64,000 nucleotides of DNA from Saprospiraceae bacterium (GTDB taxonomy: Bacteria > Bacteroidota > Bacteroidia > Chitinophagales > Saprospiraceae): assembly GCA_016717145.1 (NCBI GenBank), contig JADKGD010000012.1, forward strand, positions 1-64,000, given 5' to 3'. The notes below the pieces were generated by a model that was not told the origin of the DNA, did no database searches, and saw only the letters and a list, made by a program, of their open reading frames with translations. The translations under genes and the position numbers were made by a program. Of this stretch, positions 1 through 9,507 are shown piece after piece (within the stretch, counting starts at the first letter, position 1; every line of letters starts with the position of its first letter).

Positions 1-885
1 AACAGCTTGATGAAATCATTTTTGATAAACCGGAACTATAACAGATCATAAAAATATCTCAGCTATTTAATAGGTAAAGCCATAACTCCCTGTCAGAATA
101 TCTTCTAAAAAGTACTGTATTCCAATCGAGCTTATCCCCTCAGCAAAGCAATTTTAAAAGCTTAAAAGGCCATTTCAATTCTGAAGTATCTTATCTTGTG
201 AGACTCAGACGTGGTATTGAAGCTCGGGTAGGAGAATATTAATAAATTCATAAGGGCTGGTTCACCGGATTTTATATTTGACCAACAAGGAGGTAAACAA
301 CTAAAAGGAATATTTATTGAAATGGATGGTATCGTTATCACACATTTTGATATTTTCCACCAATTGCGTCAAGGCGTGGAAAACCTCATCAGTAAGTTGT
401 CAAAATCTTATAAAGTCAGTATATTATCAGGCGATAATGATAAAGAAAAGAAAGGCTGGAAACTTTTTCCGGTTGGTGCCACCATGATCTTTGACCAAAA
501 CCAATTGATAAGCTCAATCATATAAAACTCGCCAACATTTAGGATATAAAGTTGCTTATGATCGGGGATGGCATTAACGATGCCGGAGCTTTAATGCAAA
601 GTGATATTGGAATTGTAATCTCAGAAGATTCCAATAATTTTACACCCGCATGTGATGCTATCCTCGGTGCGGAGGCATTCGGTTTCTCTGCTTAATATCT
701 CACATTTTTAAAACAAGCCAGATGGATAATCATCGGCATTTGTAATCGCATTTTATACAATGTTGTCGGGCTTTACTTTGCTGTGCGAGGGAACCATTAC
801 CTGTAGTAGCGGCCATAATAATGCCGGTAAGTTCTATTTCTCAGTATTGATATATGGTCTGATGGTCTAGCAAGCTTATGTTCCA
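1..885 (+). pseudogene. CcoI/FixI-like copper P-type ATPase, C-terminal part, frameshifted
   Basis: The stretch reads as the C-terminal half of a heavy-metal P1B-type ATPase split over several frames. An ILSGDNDKEK segment near 420-450 is followed by the hinge motif MIGDGINDAGAL at about 557-592, then IVISEDSNNFTPACDAIL, and a last membrane part with LYNVVGLYFAV near 755-785 and PVVAAIIMPVSSIS near 800-840. The NFTPACDAIL segment and GDGINDAGAL (not APAL) resemble the Bacteroidota ATPases that supply copper to cbb3 oxidases (CcoI/FixI). That assignment is by family resemblance. The 5' end lies outside the window. At least four frame changes occur, so as written it is not a functional gene; sequencing indels are the likelier cause because the conserved motifs are intact. 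Confidence 0.6.
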
Positions 886-917
886 GGAAATATACTTTGT
901 TCCAATGTTCTGTTTTA

Positions 918-1640
918 TCATCCAACTTCAGTAATTGAACCACCTTCTAACTTAAACACGAGCTGGAAATTTTTGGATTAATCTGTAATCATGAGTAGCT
1001 ATAATGATAGATGTAAACAAATTCACGCGCCAATCTATTTAGTAAGTATAGAATTTCATCGCTTGTGTCAGGATCAAGATTGCCAGTAGGTTCATCCGCT
1101 ATTATAATCGGTGGATTATTGAGAAAGGCTCTCGCAATAACCAATCGCTGCTGTTCCCCACCTGAAAGCGAAGTGGACAGGTTTTTTCATATCCCGTGAG
1201 TGCAACCATGTCTAAAACCTGAAGCACTCTTGATGTCATCTGGGACCGGTCCTTCCATCCTGTAGCCTCCAGAATATACATGAGATTCCGGCCTACTGAC
1301 CAATCTTCAAATAAAATAAAATCCTGAAAAACCATGCCTAGGCTTTTTCTGAGTAACGGATGTCTTTAGCTTTCTCAATATTATGTAACGAAAATCCCGC
1401 TACTGTTGCTTTACCATTTTTAACAGAATACTACCATATATAGTTTTTGGTAAAAAACTTGGTCTTACCACTACCTGACTTCCCAACGTGATGTAACACG
1501 TTTCAGCTGGCGCCAGTCTAAAATCAACTTTTTTAATATCAGGTTGTCTTCCTGATAAATATCAACATCATCAAATTCTAAAACAAAATGTTTTATTTCA
1601 ATTAAAGTAAGAATTTGCTGTAAAGGTAGTAAAAATACAT
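918..1640 (-). pseudogene. ftsE: Cell-division ABC transporter ATPase FtsE, frameshifted
   Basis: Reading the minus strand across frames gives an FtsE-type ABC ATPase. A Walker A remnant (SGSGKT) lies near 1465-1480, a Q-loop region MVFQDFILFEDWSVGRNL ends near 1335, a signature-motif region near 1150, and a Walker B segment IIIADEPTGNLDPDTS near 1065-1110. The protein closes with LIQKFPARV and a stop at 918-920. FtsE with FtsX couples ATP hydrolysis to septal peptidoglycan hydrolysis. The Q-loop wording is close to FtsE of other Bacteroidota, as I know the family. At least three single-base frame changes are needed, and no start codon can be fixed with confidence near 1640. FtsE is normally conserved, so errors in the sequence are a better explanation than true decay. 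Confidence 0.65.
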
Positions 1641-1753
1641 TTGAATATCTGTATAGTTCATTTCCGGTTTTTCGATTCTTTTGAAAATTATTTGTAAAGC
1701 TTTAAATGGCAATTATCTGTCAATATTACAATGGACGGTCTATTAAATATTTC

Positions 1754-1798
1754 ATATTAGGAAGGAGAACATCTAAGTTATTTTCTCCTTCCTAATAT
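1754..1798 (-). terminator. Rho-independent-like hairpin overlapping the stop of the OmpA/HHH gene
   Basis: A perfect 16-bp inverted repeat, ATATTAGGAAGGAGAA against TTCTCCTTCCTAAT plus AT, is separated by 13 bases. It overlaps the minus-strand stop codon at 1778-1780 of the OmpA/HHH reading frame, so the stem includes its last codons. It lies between that gene and ftsE on the same strand. There is no long T-run, so termination is inferred from the stem alone. Confidence 0.5.
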
Positions 1799-3590
1799 TA
1801 AAAGTCCATTGGTCTTACTTCTTGTCTTACCAGCCTGAAGTGCATCCTGATAAACCTGGAAGATCATCTCATCTTCCGGCATCAGCCATTTCTGATTGTT
1901 GGCCATGTCCCCGGGTCAGCCAATTGATACCGAGAGCCGGCTGCAGTCAATATTTCCTGTATCCTCGAGACAGGAGTCTCAGCAAGACTTCCATGTTTTT
2001 GATGCCAGCTGCATGAAGTAATTGTCATTTTTAGGTCCTGCGCCTTCAACAACTTTTCAAATCATCCTTGAGCCCATCTGCGTATAACGTTGGCTTTGAT
2101 AAGAAATTTTCAAGTTTTGAATCAGTCTGACCTGTAGGCGCGTTATCTGACTCCTTCCGGTATCCAATGCTTTTTGGAGTTCAATTAGGCTGCCCAGTTT
2201 TTGTCTGGGCTAGCTAAAGAAGGCTTGTTGGAGGCCAGGCATTTTGATCAATAATGCGATATTTACTACCATACTTATTCAGAATATTTCTTAATTCTCT
2301 CTTGGATGTGACGATAATTGAGTAAAAGATTTGATACCATTTTCATTTAATATCTCTTCCATTTTTGGTCCAATACCTTCTATCGTCTGAGTTTGTCTGT
2401 GCCTGGCGGCAAAAATATCTATCGATGAACCGATGCAGCAGGTGCAATGCTGAGCTGGTTTTAGCAGCTGTAACAGCTGCTACTGGCACAGCAATAGCCC
2501 CTTTGCTCCTGCGGCCATGGCCTTCCAGTTCCCTCAATTTACCACGCAACATGGAAACGTTACCTTCAGCTTCCATTCTCATTTTTTTGCAAGCTTCCAG
2601 ATCAGCTTCGAGTTCCTGAATCTGACGTCGCAATCTTTGATTTTGGATTCGAGATCAGCCACTATAGCTTTATATTTACTCCCAAAGGGAGCCATCCTAT
2701 GCCCAAGCCAAGTAAAATGGTAGATAACCAAGTTAACCACCATGGAATAGAGCAAAAATCAACAACAATACGATCATGATTATATTTCTTATTAGGTTAT
2801 TTAATGATTTGTAATTCTGTTCTTCTGTTTTTTTTGCCCGACCATCCTCAGTACCATTCTCGGCAATCGGATCTTGATTCCCCTTTTGAGGTAGCATTTA
2901 TTTTGTTGACCTCAACTCCTTTTGAAACAAGGTAGTTCTTGATTATATTTGTTCCTCTTTTTGTCCTAAAATAAGATTTGATTTATCGTTTCCTATATTA
3001 TCTGTATGTCCGGTTAACTGATAGACTCCACCGATTTTTTACTCCTTTCGGATACATCATCCAGATAGTTTTCAACCTCCGAGCTATTCAATTCTCTGAT
3101 TGAATTAAAAGGGAAATAAATCAAGGTTTTGTCGGCATTTTTATATTTTCTGTGTTCATACGCGCTGCAAACGAAACAGATTCAAATTTCGCACCTGATG
3201 CATAGAGTCACATAAAACAGCTTTGCTGAGAATTATAATTTTGTCATCGGTAACTTCAGGAAATAATTTCCTGGTTTCAGCGGCCCTTTTAAGACCGGTA
3301 CTATCTGTTTCAGCAGGAGCTGAATCTTCACAAAACCAGCCTGTAATTTCAAGTTTGTTACTTCCGGTTGCCAAGGCAGCAATGGAATCCCTCATCATTG
3401 GCCAGCCTTCTCCAAGGATCGGTGTACTATTTCCCAATTAAAGAGAATAGGTCCTGTTTTTTCAATTGCAGGACTGCACTCTGTCAAGGTTTTGTTGCCA
3501 CAACATTTATTAAAAATCCTTGTAATAAAGCCAACCTAAGATGAGCCACAGCAACATTAAAAGTGCTATTAGAAATGATCTCATATAAAT
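1778..3590 (-). pseudogene. OmpA-family protein with membrane segment, coiled coil and helix-hairpin-helix domain, frameshifted
   Basis: Read across frames on the minus strand, this is one multi-domain envelope protein. It starts with a repeat-like region containing LATGSNKLEITGW (about 3350) that matches the N-terminal half of an OmpA-like domain. Next comes IYFPFNSIRELNSSEVENYL (about 3060-3120) and the peptidoglycan-binding motif LTGHTDNIGND (about 2985-3020). A hydrophobic stretch IRNIIMIVLLLIFALF lies near 2760-2800. It is followed by a coiled coil with MRRQIQELEADLEACKKMR (ending near 2630), an Ala-rich linker, a GIGPKMEEILNENGI helix-hairpin-helix motif (about 2330-2375) and a DALQAGKTRSKT tail ending at 1778. 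The role is unknown; proximity to ftsE suggests the cell envelope. Many indels break it. The start near 3590 is approximate. Confidence 0.55.
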
Positions 3591-3850
3591 AGTTGGTTTA
3601 ATAAGTAAATAAATAAAGCAGAAATATAATTAAAAATAATTAAATTGATAATAATAAATTTAATTATTAAATAAATTAGTTCAACAATATATAAAGAATA
3701 GATATATCTAAAGACCAAAATATAATTAAATAATCATATGATTCCCTGAATTGGAAAATAATATCCACTTTACAATATCAATTTCTTTATCCTGTTTTAA
3801 GACTAACTCTTTTTATATTTACGTCACCTAATCAAATAAAATATTTATTC

Positions 3851-4844
3851 ATGAATAAAATTGTAACGCTTGATGAATTTATTATCAGGTCACAAAAAGA
3901 AAAATCCGAATCCTCCGGTAGTTTCACAAGGTTACTAAGGGATATAGGAATAGCGGCAAAAATTGTAAACAGAGAAGTCAATAAGGCGGGCTTGGTAAAT
4001 ATTTTGGGTGTTGAAGGTAGTACTAATTCCACAGGAGATGATGTTCAGAAACTGATGTTTTTGCCAATGAAACATTTATCGAAACACTATCACTAGCGGA
4101 GAAGTATGCGGCATTGCTTCTGAAGAAAATCTTGATTTTATTGATTTGCCAATTGATCCATTAAAAAAAGCAACATACATTGTCGTAATGGATCCGCTTG
4201 ATGGGTCTTCCAATATCGATGTCAATGTATCCGTAGGAACAATATTTGGTATTTATAAACGAAAAGTCCTGAAGATGGCCCTTGTCAAATTAGTGATTTT
4301 TTACAAAAGGATCAAATCTTGTAGCTGCGGGTTATGTACTTTACGGCACGTCAACCTTGCTCGTTTACTCTACGGGTGATGGGGTAAACGGTTTTACGCT
4401 TGACCCAAGCATCGGTGAGTTTTGTCTCTCTCATCGAAATATACAAATGCCAACGTCAGGTAATTATTATTCCGTAAAACCAGGTTATTATTTGAAGTTT
4501 GATCTTGAAATGAGGCGATATATTGACCATTGTTCTGATCTGAATTATCGCTTGCGATACATAGGAAGTATGGTGTCTGGACATACACCGAATAATGTTC
4601 CAGGGGTGGTATTTTTTTATATCCAAATACACGAAAATATCCTAAAGGTAAATTACGATTACTTTACGAACGTTTTCCAATGGCATATATTGTTGAGCAG
4701 GCAGTGGTACTGCGCCCACATGTAAGCTTGAGCGGATAATGGATGTGGAAATTAGTTCGTTACATCAAACATCTTCAATTGTAATGGGATCCAAAGCTAT
4801 GGTTCAGGATATGAAAGAATTTTGTTGAAAATATGGTCCTGTAA
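3851..4844 (+). pseudogene. fbp: Class I fructose-1,6-bisphosphatase, frameshifted
   Basis: FBPase hydrolyses fructose 1,6-bisphosphate to fructose 6-phosphate in gluconeogenesis. The ATG at 3851 opens MNKIVTLDEFIIRSQ, the usual N-terminus, and the summed length of about 331 codons matches the family. Across frames I see GEVCGIASEENLDFIDL (4100-4150), the metal-binding motif MDPLDGSSNIDVNVSVGTIF (about 4188-4250) and the C-terminal active-site region RLLYERFPMAYIVEQAGG near 4655-4705. An in-frame tail VENMVL ends at a TAA at 4842-4844. There are at least five frame changes, at about 4055, 4100, 4265, 4345 and 4600-4650. All catalytic motifs survive, so sequencing indels are more likely than gene death. 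The gene stands alone, transcribed away from the OmpA/HHH gene. Confidence 0.75.
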
Positions 4845-4861
4845 ACCAATAAGCTAATAGT

Positions 4862-6240
4862 ATGAGTCGCTTTTTAGCTAAAGTCATTTTCACTTTAATC
4901 TTTGTATTCGAAGCAAAGGCACAGCTGACAATAGTTGTAAATAAAATTCCCGAAAACACTCCGGTTACGTCTAATATCTATTTAGCAGGTACTATGAATA
5001 ATTGGAATCCCGGAAATGTACTTTATGTTTTAAACAAGGATAGTTTGGGAACGTATCGGTTCACTTTCACACCACCCTTGGGTATAGTAAAATTTAAGTT
5101 TACCCGTGGTTCCTGGATACAGTGGAAGGACAGAACAAGGCGGATTCATTGCTGACAGATCAATCACTTATTCAGTCAACCAACAACAAACTATCTTACT
5201 ATAGCAGGTAGGGAAGGATCCTCAAATGTGGCATCTACAGCGTCTCCTCAGGTGCAAATATTATCAACTGATTTTTTTTATCCTCAATTGAATAGGAATA
5301 GAAAATATGGCTCTATTTACCTAAGGACTATGCCACTTCTGAAAAAAAAATATCCTGTTTTGTATATGCAAGATGGACAAAATATTTTTGATAAAAACAA
5401 GTTTTTCAGGGAATGGCGTGTTGATGAAAGCCTTGATAGCATGTTTGTTGCGAGATTACGGGTGTATTATAGCAGGAATTGAAAATGGAGGTGCCAGTCG
5501 GCTCAACGAATACTCTCATGGTACAACACACAATACGGAGGTGGTGAAGGTGACGAATACATTTCATTTATCGTCGAAACCTTAAACCATATATAGATGA
5601 AAATTACAGAACGTTAAAAGAAAGTGACAATACAGGAATTGTGGGTAGTTCGATGGGTGGATTGGTATCTATGTATGCTGGTATAGCTTATCCAAACGTA
5701 TTCGGAAAAGTAGGAGCTTTTTCTTCTTCTTATTGGTTTTCAAATCAATCTTATGAACAAATTAGCGACACTGGTGTAGATGATGCAAGTTATTTTTATA
5801 TGATAGCCGGCGCATTGGAAGGAGGAAAACAGGTTGAGGATATGAATAAAATGTCATCACTGATCAAAACCAACGGTGGAGATGATAAGCATGTACAAGT
5901 AGTGGCTCATTCAGACGGGAAGCACAATGAATGGTATTGGGCACGAGAATTTCCAAAAGCATATAAATGGATGTTTGAAAAAAAAACTTCATTGACAAAT
6001 GATGGCGCCACACCTAAGTGGAAAATATATTATGATGGTGTTTATTTACAATTTATTTCAGACGAAGATTTAAATGGAAGCATGGTAGAAGTTCTGGACT
6101 TGAATGGCAAAAGGCTTTCTTTAAGCCAAATTATGGAAAACAAAGCGGCTTTACATATCAGTAATTTAAAAGAAGGGCTTTATGCTATCAGAATGTACTC
6201 TACCCAGACTAACAATATCATTTTGGCATTCCTGAAATAA
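4862..6240 (+). pseudogene. Secreted alpha/beta-hydrolase esterase with starch-binding-like N-domain and T9SS tail, frameshifted
   Basis: The product begins with a signal peptide (MSRFLAKVIFTLIFVFEAKA). A CBM20/48-like fold with IYLAGTMNNWNPG follows at residues 39-51. Then comes a putative-esterase domain of the EstD/XynZ type. It holds KKYPVLYMQDGQNIFD near 5350-5395, the nucleophile motif GSSMGG at 5644-5661, and a likely catalytic His in HSDGKHNEWYW near 5910-5940. The last 80 residues (GSMVEVLDLNGKRL, LKEGLYAIRM) look like a type IX sorting domain, so export to the cell surface is inferred. Frames change near 5150-5220, 5300-5345, 5455-5490 and 5580-5600. Several changes are compensating pairs: the other frame reads KIWLYLPKDYATSEKK at 5305-5350. 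The 3' 600 bases are clean. Confidence 0.7.
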
Positions 6241-6388
6241 AAAATAATAGACTGTAAACATAATATTGAGTCCAGATAAAGAAGTATATACTAAAATATA
6301 TTTTAATCCTGAAAAGGCCTTTTTTAAAATAATAAAAATCTAAATACAGCCTGATCACATTAAATTTCAAATTTAGATGTTTTATTGT

Positions 6389-6396
6389 TAATTTTG
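6389..6396 (+). promoter_or_regulatory. TAnnTTTG -7 box 5 bases before the reductase start
   Basis: TAATTTTG fits the Bacteroidota -7 consensus TAnnTTTG. It sits only four bases before the ATG at 6401, so a start site at normal spacing would give a nearly leaderless mRNA. No clear TTG -33 box is seen, so this is tentative. Confidence 0.35.
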
Positions 6397-6400
6397 CACC

Positions 6401-7408
6401 ATGATTCATACAGATATACTAATTATCGGTGCAGGACCGGTAGGATTATTTACCGTTTTTGAGGCGGGATTACTAAAGTTAAAATGTCATTTGGTCGATT
6501 CACTTGGACAGCCTGGTGGTCAGCTAACTGAAATATATCCTAAAAAACCCATCTACGATATTCCCGGATATCCTACCATTATGGCTGGTGAACTCGTCGA
6601 CAATTTACTCCATCAAATAGCTCCATTTAAACCAGGATTCACATTAGGGGAACGGGCAGAAAAATTAGAAAAGATCGAAAAAAAATTATTCAGACTTACC
6701 ACCAGCAAAGGCACTCAGATATACGCACCCGTTGTCGCAATAGCTGGTGGTTTAGGTTGTTTCGAGCCCCGTAAACCTCCAATTAACAATATTGATTCTT
6801 TTGAAGACAAAGGCGTTGATTACGTGATCAAAGATCCTGAAAAATATAGAAATAAACGCGTTCTTGTGGCTGGTGGTGGTGATTCAGCACTGGACTGGAG
6901 CATAATTCTGGCTGATATTGCATCTGAAGTGACTTTGGTTCACCGACGCACTTCGTTCAGAGGTGCTTTGGATTCAGTGGACAAAGTAATGGAACTTGCT
7001 CATATTGGAAAAATCAATCTGATTACCAATGCACAAGTGATAGGTTTGGGTGGTAATGGTGTCCTGACCGAAGTCATTGTTGAAGAAGATGAGAAGGAAA
7101 AATACGCCAAAGCAATTGATCATTTTATCCCATTATTCGGTCTGGCCCCAAAACTCGGACCAATCGGGGAATGGGGACTTGATATTCAAGATAATGCCAT
7201 CAAAGTAGATACTGTTGATTACAGTACAAATGTCAAAGGTATTTATGCTATAGGAGATATAAATACATACCCAGGCAAACTTAAGCTTATCCTTTGCGGT
7301 TTCCATGAGGGAACTCTCATGGTTCAGTCTGCGTTTAAATACATCTATCCTGATCAGAAGTTATCGTTCAAATACACGACGGTTGCAGGAGTAAATGGTT
7401 TTGAATAA
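6401..7408 (+). CDS. Ferredoxin--NADP(+) reductase, thioredoxin-reductase-like (YumC type)
   Basis: This 335-residue flavoprotein moves electrons between NADPH and ferredoxin. It has an FAD-binding Rossmann motif IIGAGPVGLF at residues 7-16, then PGGQLTEIYPKKPIYDIPGYP (about 38-58). The NADP-binding motif VLVAGGGDSALDW is near 150-162, and the flavin-contacting AIGDINTYPGKLKLI is at about 286-300. The CxxC redox pair of true thioredoxin reductases is absent between the two nucleotide-binding domains, which is why I call it a ferredoxin reductase. Its partner ferredoxin follows 27 bases downstream on the same strand, so the two are probably co-transcribed. The gene is intact, marking the point where the sequence becomes clean. 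Confidence 0.9.
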   Translation: MIHTDILIIGAGPVGLFTVFEAGLLKLKCHLVDSLGQPGGQLTEIYPKKPIYDIPGYPTIMAGELVDNLLHQIAPFKPGFTLGERAEKLEKIEKKLFRLTTSKGTQIYAPVVAIAGGLGCFEPRKPPINNIDSFEDKGVDYVIKDPEKYRNKRVLVAGGGDSALDWSIILADIASEVTLVHRRTSFRGALDSVDKVMELAHIGKINLITNAQVIGLGGNGVLTEVIVEEDEKEKYAKAIDHFIPLFGLAPKLGPIGEWGLDIQDNAIKVDTVDYSTNVKGIYAIGDINTYPGKLKLILCGFHEGTLMVQSAFKYIYPDQKLSFKYTTVAGVNGFE

Positions 7409-7435
7409 TTGACCTTAAGGTCTAAAATATAATAA

Positions 7436-7765
7436 TTGGAAAATATTATACAAGTTACGGTCATTGATCGTGAAGGAGTAGAGCATCATTTGGATGCCCC
7501 AACTGATATGGCAATGAATATGATGGAGGTATGTAAGTCATACGAGCTGCCAGTCGAAGGCATTTGTGGTGGCATGGCGCTATGCGCCTCGTGTCACATG
7601 TACGTGTTAAGTGACCATCACTTAACAGAAGCCTCAGACGATGAGGAAAACATGCTCGACCAAGCTTTTTTTGTAAAGTCCAACTCCCGGCTAGGTTGTC
7701 AGATCAAAATTACTAAAGCCATACAGGGTTTAAAAGTTCAATTGGCCCCGGTTGATGGAGATTAA
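7436..7765 (+). CDS. 2Fe-2S ferredoxin, adrenodoxin type
   Basis: This 109-residue iron-sulfur protein carries the cluster-binding cysteines as CGGMALCASC at about residues 44-53 (Cys-x5-Cys-x2-Cys) and a fourth Cys in RLGCQIK near residue 84. That is the vertebrate/adrenodoxin pattern found in Isc-linked and redox ferredoxins. The start is TTG at 7436. The next ATG would delete the first 25 residues or so of the beta-grasp fold, so the TTG is preferred. It follows the ferredoxin reductase by 27 bases and is presumably its electron partner. It ends 23 bases from the convergent DinB-like gene. Confidence 0.88.
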   Translation: MENIIQVTVIDREGVEHHLDAPTDMAMNMMEVCKSYELPVEGICGGMALCASCHMYVLSDHHLTEASDDEENMLDQAFFVKSNSRLGCQIKITKAIQGLKVQLAPVDGD

Positions 7766-7788
7766 GGACTTTTTTTGTTTAAAACTAT

Positions 7789-8253
7789 TTACTTTAGGAA
7801 ACGCAAGATATTCAGTATGTAACCCATATGTAAAGCTTCGTGATACTGATTGAAAGCAATTGCAGAATCAATATTATTTATTTCGACCTTGATAGCTGTC
7901 ATAAAAGGAGTGAATGTGTTGTATTTGTTTTCTTCAATACCAAGCTGTAGTTGCTCAATAGTGCTGAATAACTGTGCTTTTACCAAATCTACAAACTCAT
8001 GATTATAATCCTGTTCCGGCTTGGTACCTCTATAAAAAGCTGCCACTTGTCGGTCAGAAATGGTCATCGCCTGACCTGATAATTTATTAATCAGCGTCTG
8101 TTGAACTGACAGGCAATGCGCTACATTCCAGATTATATTATTATTAAATCCGTTAGGAATTTTATTAATGTCTTCAATACTCAGACTATCCAGAATTTTT
8201 TTAAAAGCCTTCCTGTTTTGTAAGGTAATATCAATGTTGGTTTGTAAACTCAT
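7789..8253 (-). CDS. DinB-like four-helix-bundle protein
   Basis: The 154-residue protein resembles the DinB/YfiT superfamily of metal-binding four-helix bundles. The typical features are IIWNVAHCLSVQQTLI near residues 40-55 and the C-terminal YHEALHMGYIL near 138-148, whose histidines would form the metal site with the His in VAHC. Members act in thiol-dependent detoxification or have unknown roles, so no reaction can be assigned. It is a single gene on the minus strand, downstream of the galactanase and separated from it by 115 bases. The start at 8253 gives a complete helix 1. Confidence 0.75.
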   Translation of the reverse strand: MSLQTNIDITLQNRKAFKKILDSLSIEDINKIPNGFNNNIIWNVAHCLSVQQTLINKLSGQAMTISDRQVAAFYRGTKPEQDYNHEFVDLVKAQLFSTIEQLQLGIEENKYNTFTPFMTAIKVEINNIDSAIAFNQYHEALHMGYILNILRFLK

Positions 8254-8368
8254 GGTTTTTAATTTTTATAATATAATTTTGACATAATTAATCTGACTTA
8301 CAATTAAGATAATATTGAACATCATTTTAATTCGATTGAAAATAATTGCAGACAAATGCAAAAATATT

Positions 8369-9439
8369 TTATTCATTAAATACTTTAATTCCTGGTAAAG
8401 CTTTGTTGTCAAATCCCCAAAGGGCCTGGTTTTCATAGGGTGATCCATCAGTCGCATCAACTCCTTTAAAAGCGACCCATTCAGGTGCCCAATACGCAAA
8501 ACCAAGACCTTTCGGATTGGTTGAAATGATTGTTTTTAGGGCCATTAAAAAATCCAGCTGACCTTTAGGGCTTGGAGGATATTGAGGCAGAATTTGGTTT
8601 TCTGTACCTATGATATTATTGGTTTTATCATTAAAGTCAAAGGTAAATGGGTATGAAGTTTCAGCAATAAGTAAACCTTTATTAAATGTAGAGGACACCT
8701 TTTCCATATTCGTTTTTAACTTATCCATATCCCTTCCATGCCACATAGGATAATATGACAATCCAATAATATCAAAATCAATATCCTTAAGCTTGTCGAA
8801 AAAAGTAAGTGCTTCTTCATGTCCCGCATAATGTATCATAATTTTTATGGCTGGGTCTTTATCTCTTACCGCCCTGACCCCACTGGTAATAAGGCCCTTC
8901 ATCTGGTCGGGTTTGGATATATTTCCGTCAGGCCACAATAGTCCATTATTGATTTCATTTCCAATCTGGATAAGGTCGGGTTTTATTTCCCCAACTATTC
9001 TTGAAGTATACTGATAAACACTATCTTTTAGTTGTGTAAAATTTAAAGTTTTCCAGGCTTTTGGTTTAGTTTGGGTGCCCGGATCTGCCCAGTAATCAGA
9101 ATAATGCACGGTTAACATCACTTTCATTCCCAGCTTTTTTATTTCCTGAGAAAAAGTTTTTACTTCATTAAATCCTGAATGTTCATCATCCGGAGTATGC
9201 CATAACCTGAGTCTAATCGTGTTGCAACCTTCATTTTTTAATGTCATCAACATATCTTCGATTTGACCGTTTCTGTTTCGGGTCGTGATGCCGGATTTTC
9301 TGATCTCCGGTAAAAAAGAAATATCTGCCGCTTTTATTTCCAAGGTACTTTTTGAAGGACTACCAACGTCTACTTTTGACTTAGAACATGCTCCTAAGCT
9401 GATAAGGAGCATATATATCAGGGTTAATTTATATATCAT
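8369..9439 (-). CDS. Arabinogalactan endo-beta-1,4-galactanase, GH53, lipoprotein
   Basis: GH53 enzymes cleave beta-1,4-galactan in plant pectin side chains. The sequence shows ADISFLPEI, GCNTIRLRLWHTP, VMLTVHYSDYWADPG, the acid/base segment IQIGNEINNGLLWPDG (Glu near residue 161) and the nucleophile segment LLIAETSYPFTF (Glu near 258). I chose the ATG at 9437-9439 because it gives a lipoprotein signal MIYKLTLIYMLLISLGACSK with the lipidated Cys after LGA. An upstream in-frame ATG at 9511 overlaps the pbpC stop as ATGA and would add 24 hydrophobic residues. That overlap points to co-transcription with pbpC. It may trim galactan for uptake, though no SusCD pair is nearby. Confidence 0.88.
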   Translation of the reverse strand: MIYKLTLIYMLLISLGACSKSKVDVGSPSKSTLEIKAADISFLPEIRKSGITTRNRNGQIEDMLMTLKNEGCNTIRLRLWHTPDDEHSGFNEVKTFSQEIKKLGMKVMLTVHYSDYWADPGTQTKPKAWKTLNFTQLKDSVYQYTSRIVGEIKPDLIQIGNEINNGLLWPDGNISKPDQMKGLITSGVRAVRDKDPAIKIMIHYAGHEEALTFFDKLKDIDFDIIGLSYYPMWHGRDMDKLKTNMEKVSSTFNKGLLIAETSYPFTFDFNDKTNNIIGTENQILPQYPPSPKGQLDFLMALKTIISTNPKGLGFAYWAPEWVAFKGVDATDGSPYENQALWGFDNKALPGIKVFNE

Positions 9440-9507
9440 TTTGGACAATTGTTTTGGTAAAGGTATGGATAAGAAAAAATAAAATACTGTATACACAAAA
9501 AATAAAA

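Noticed and set aside
1822..2723. Small plus-strand frames opposite the OmpA/HHH gene
   Set aside because: The minus strand has the conserved domains; the plus-strand translations are low complexity.
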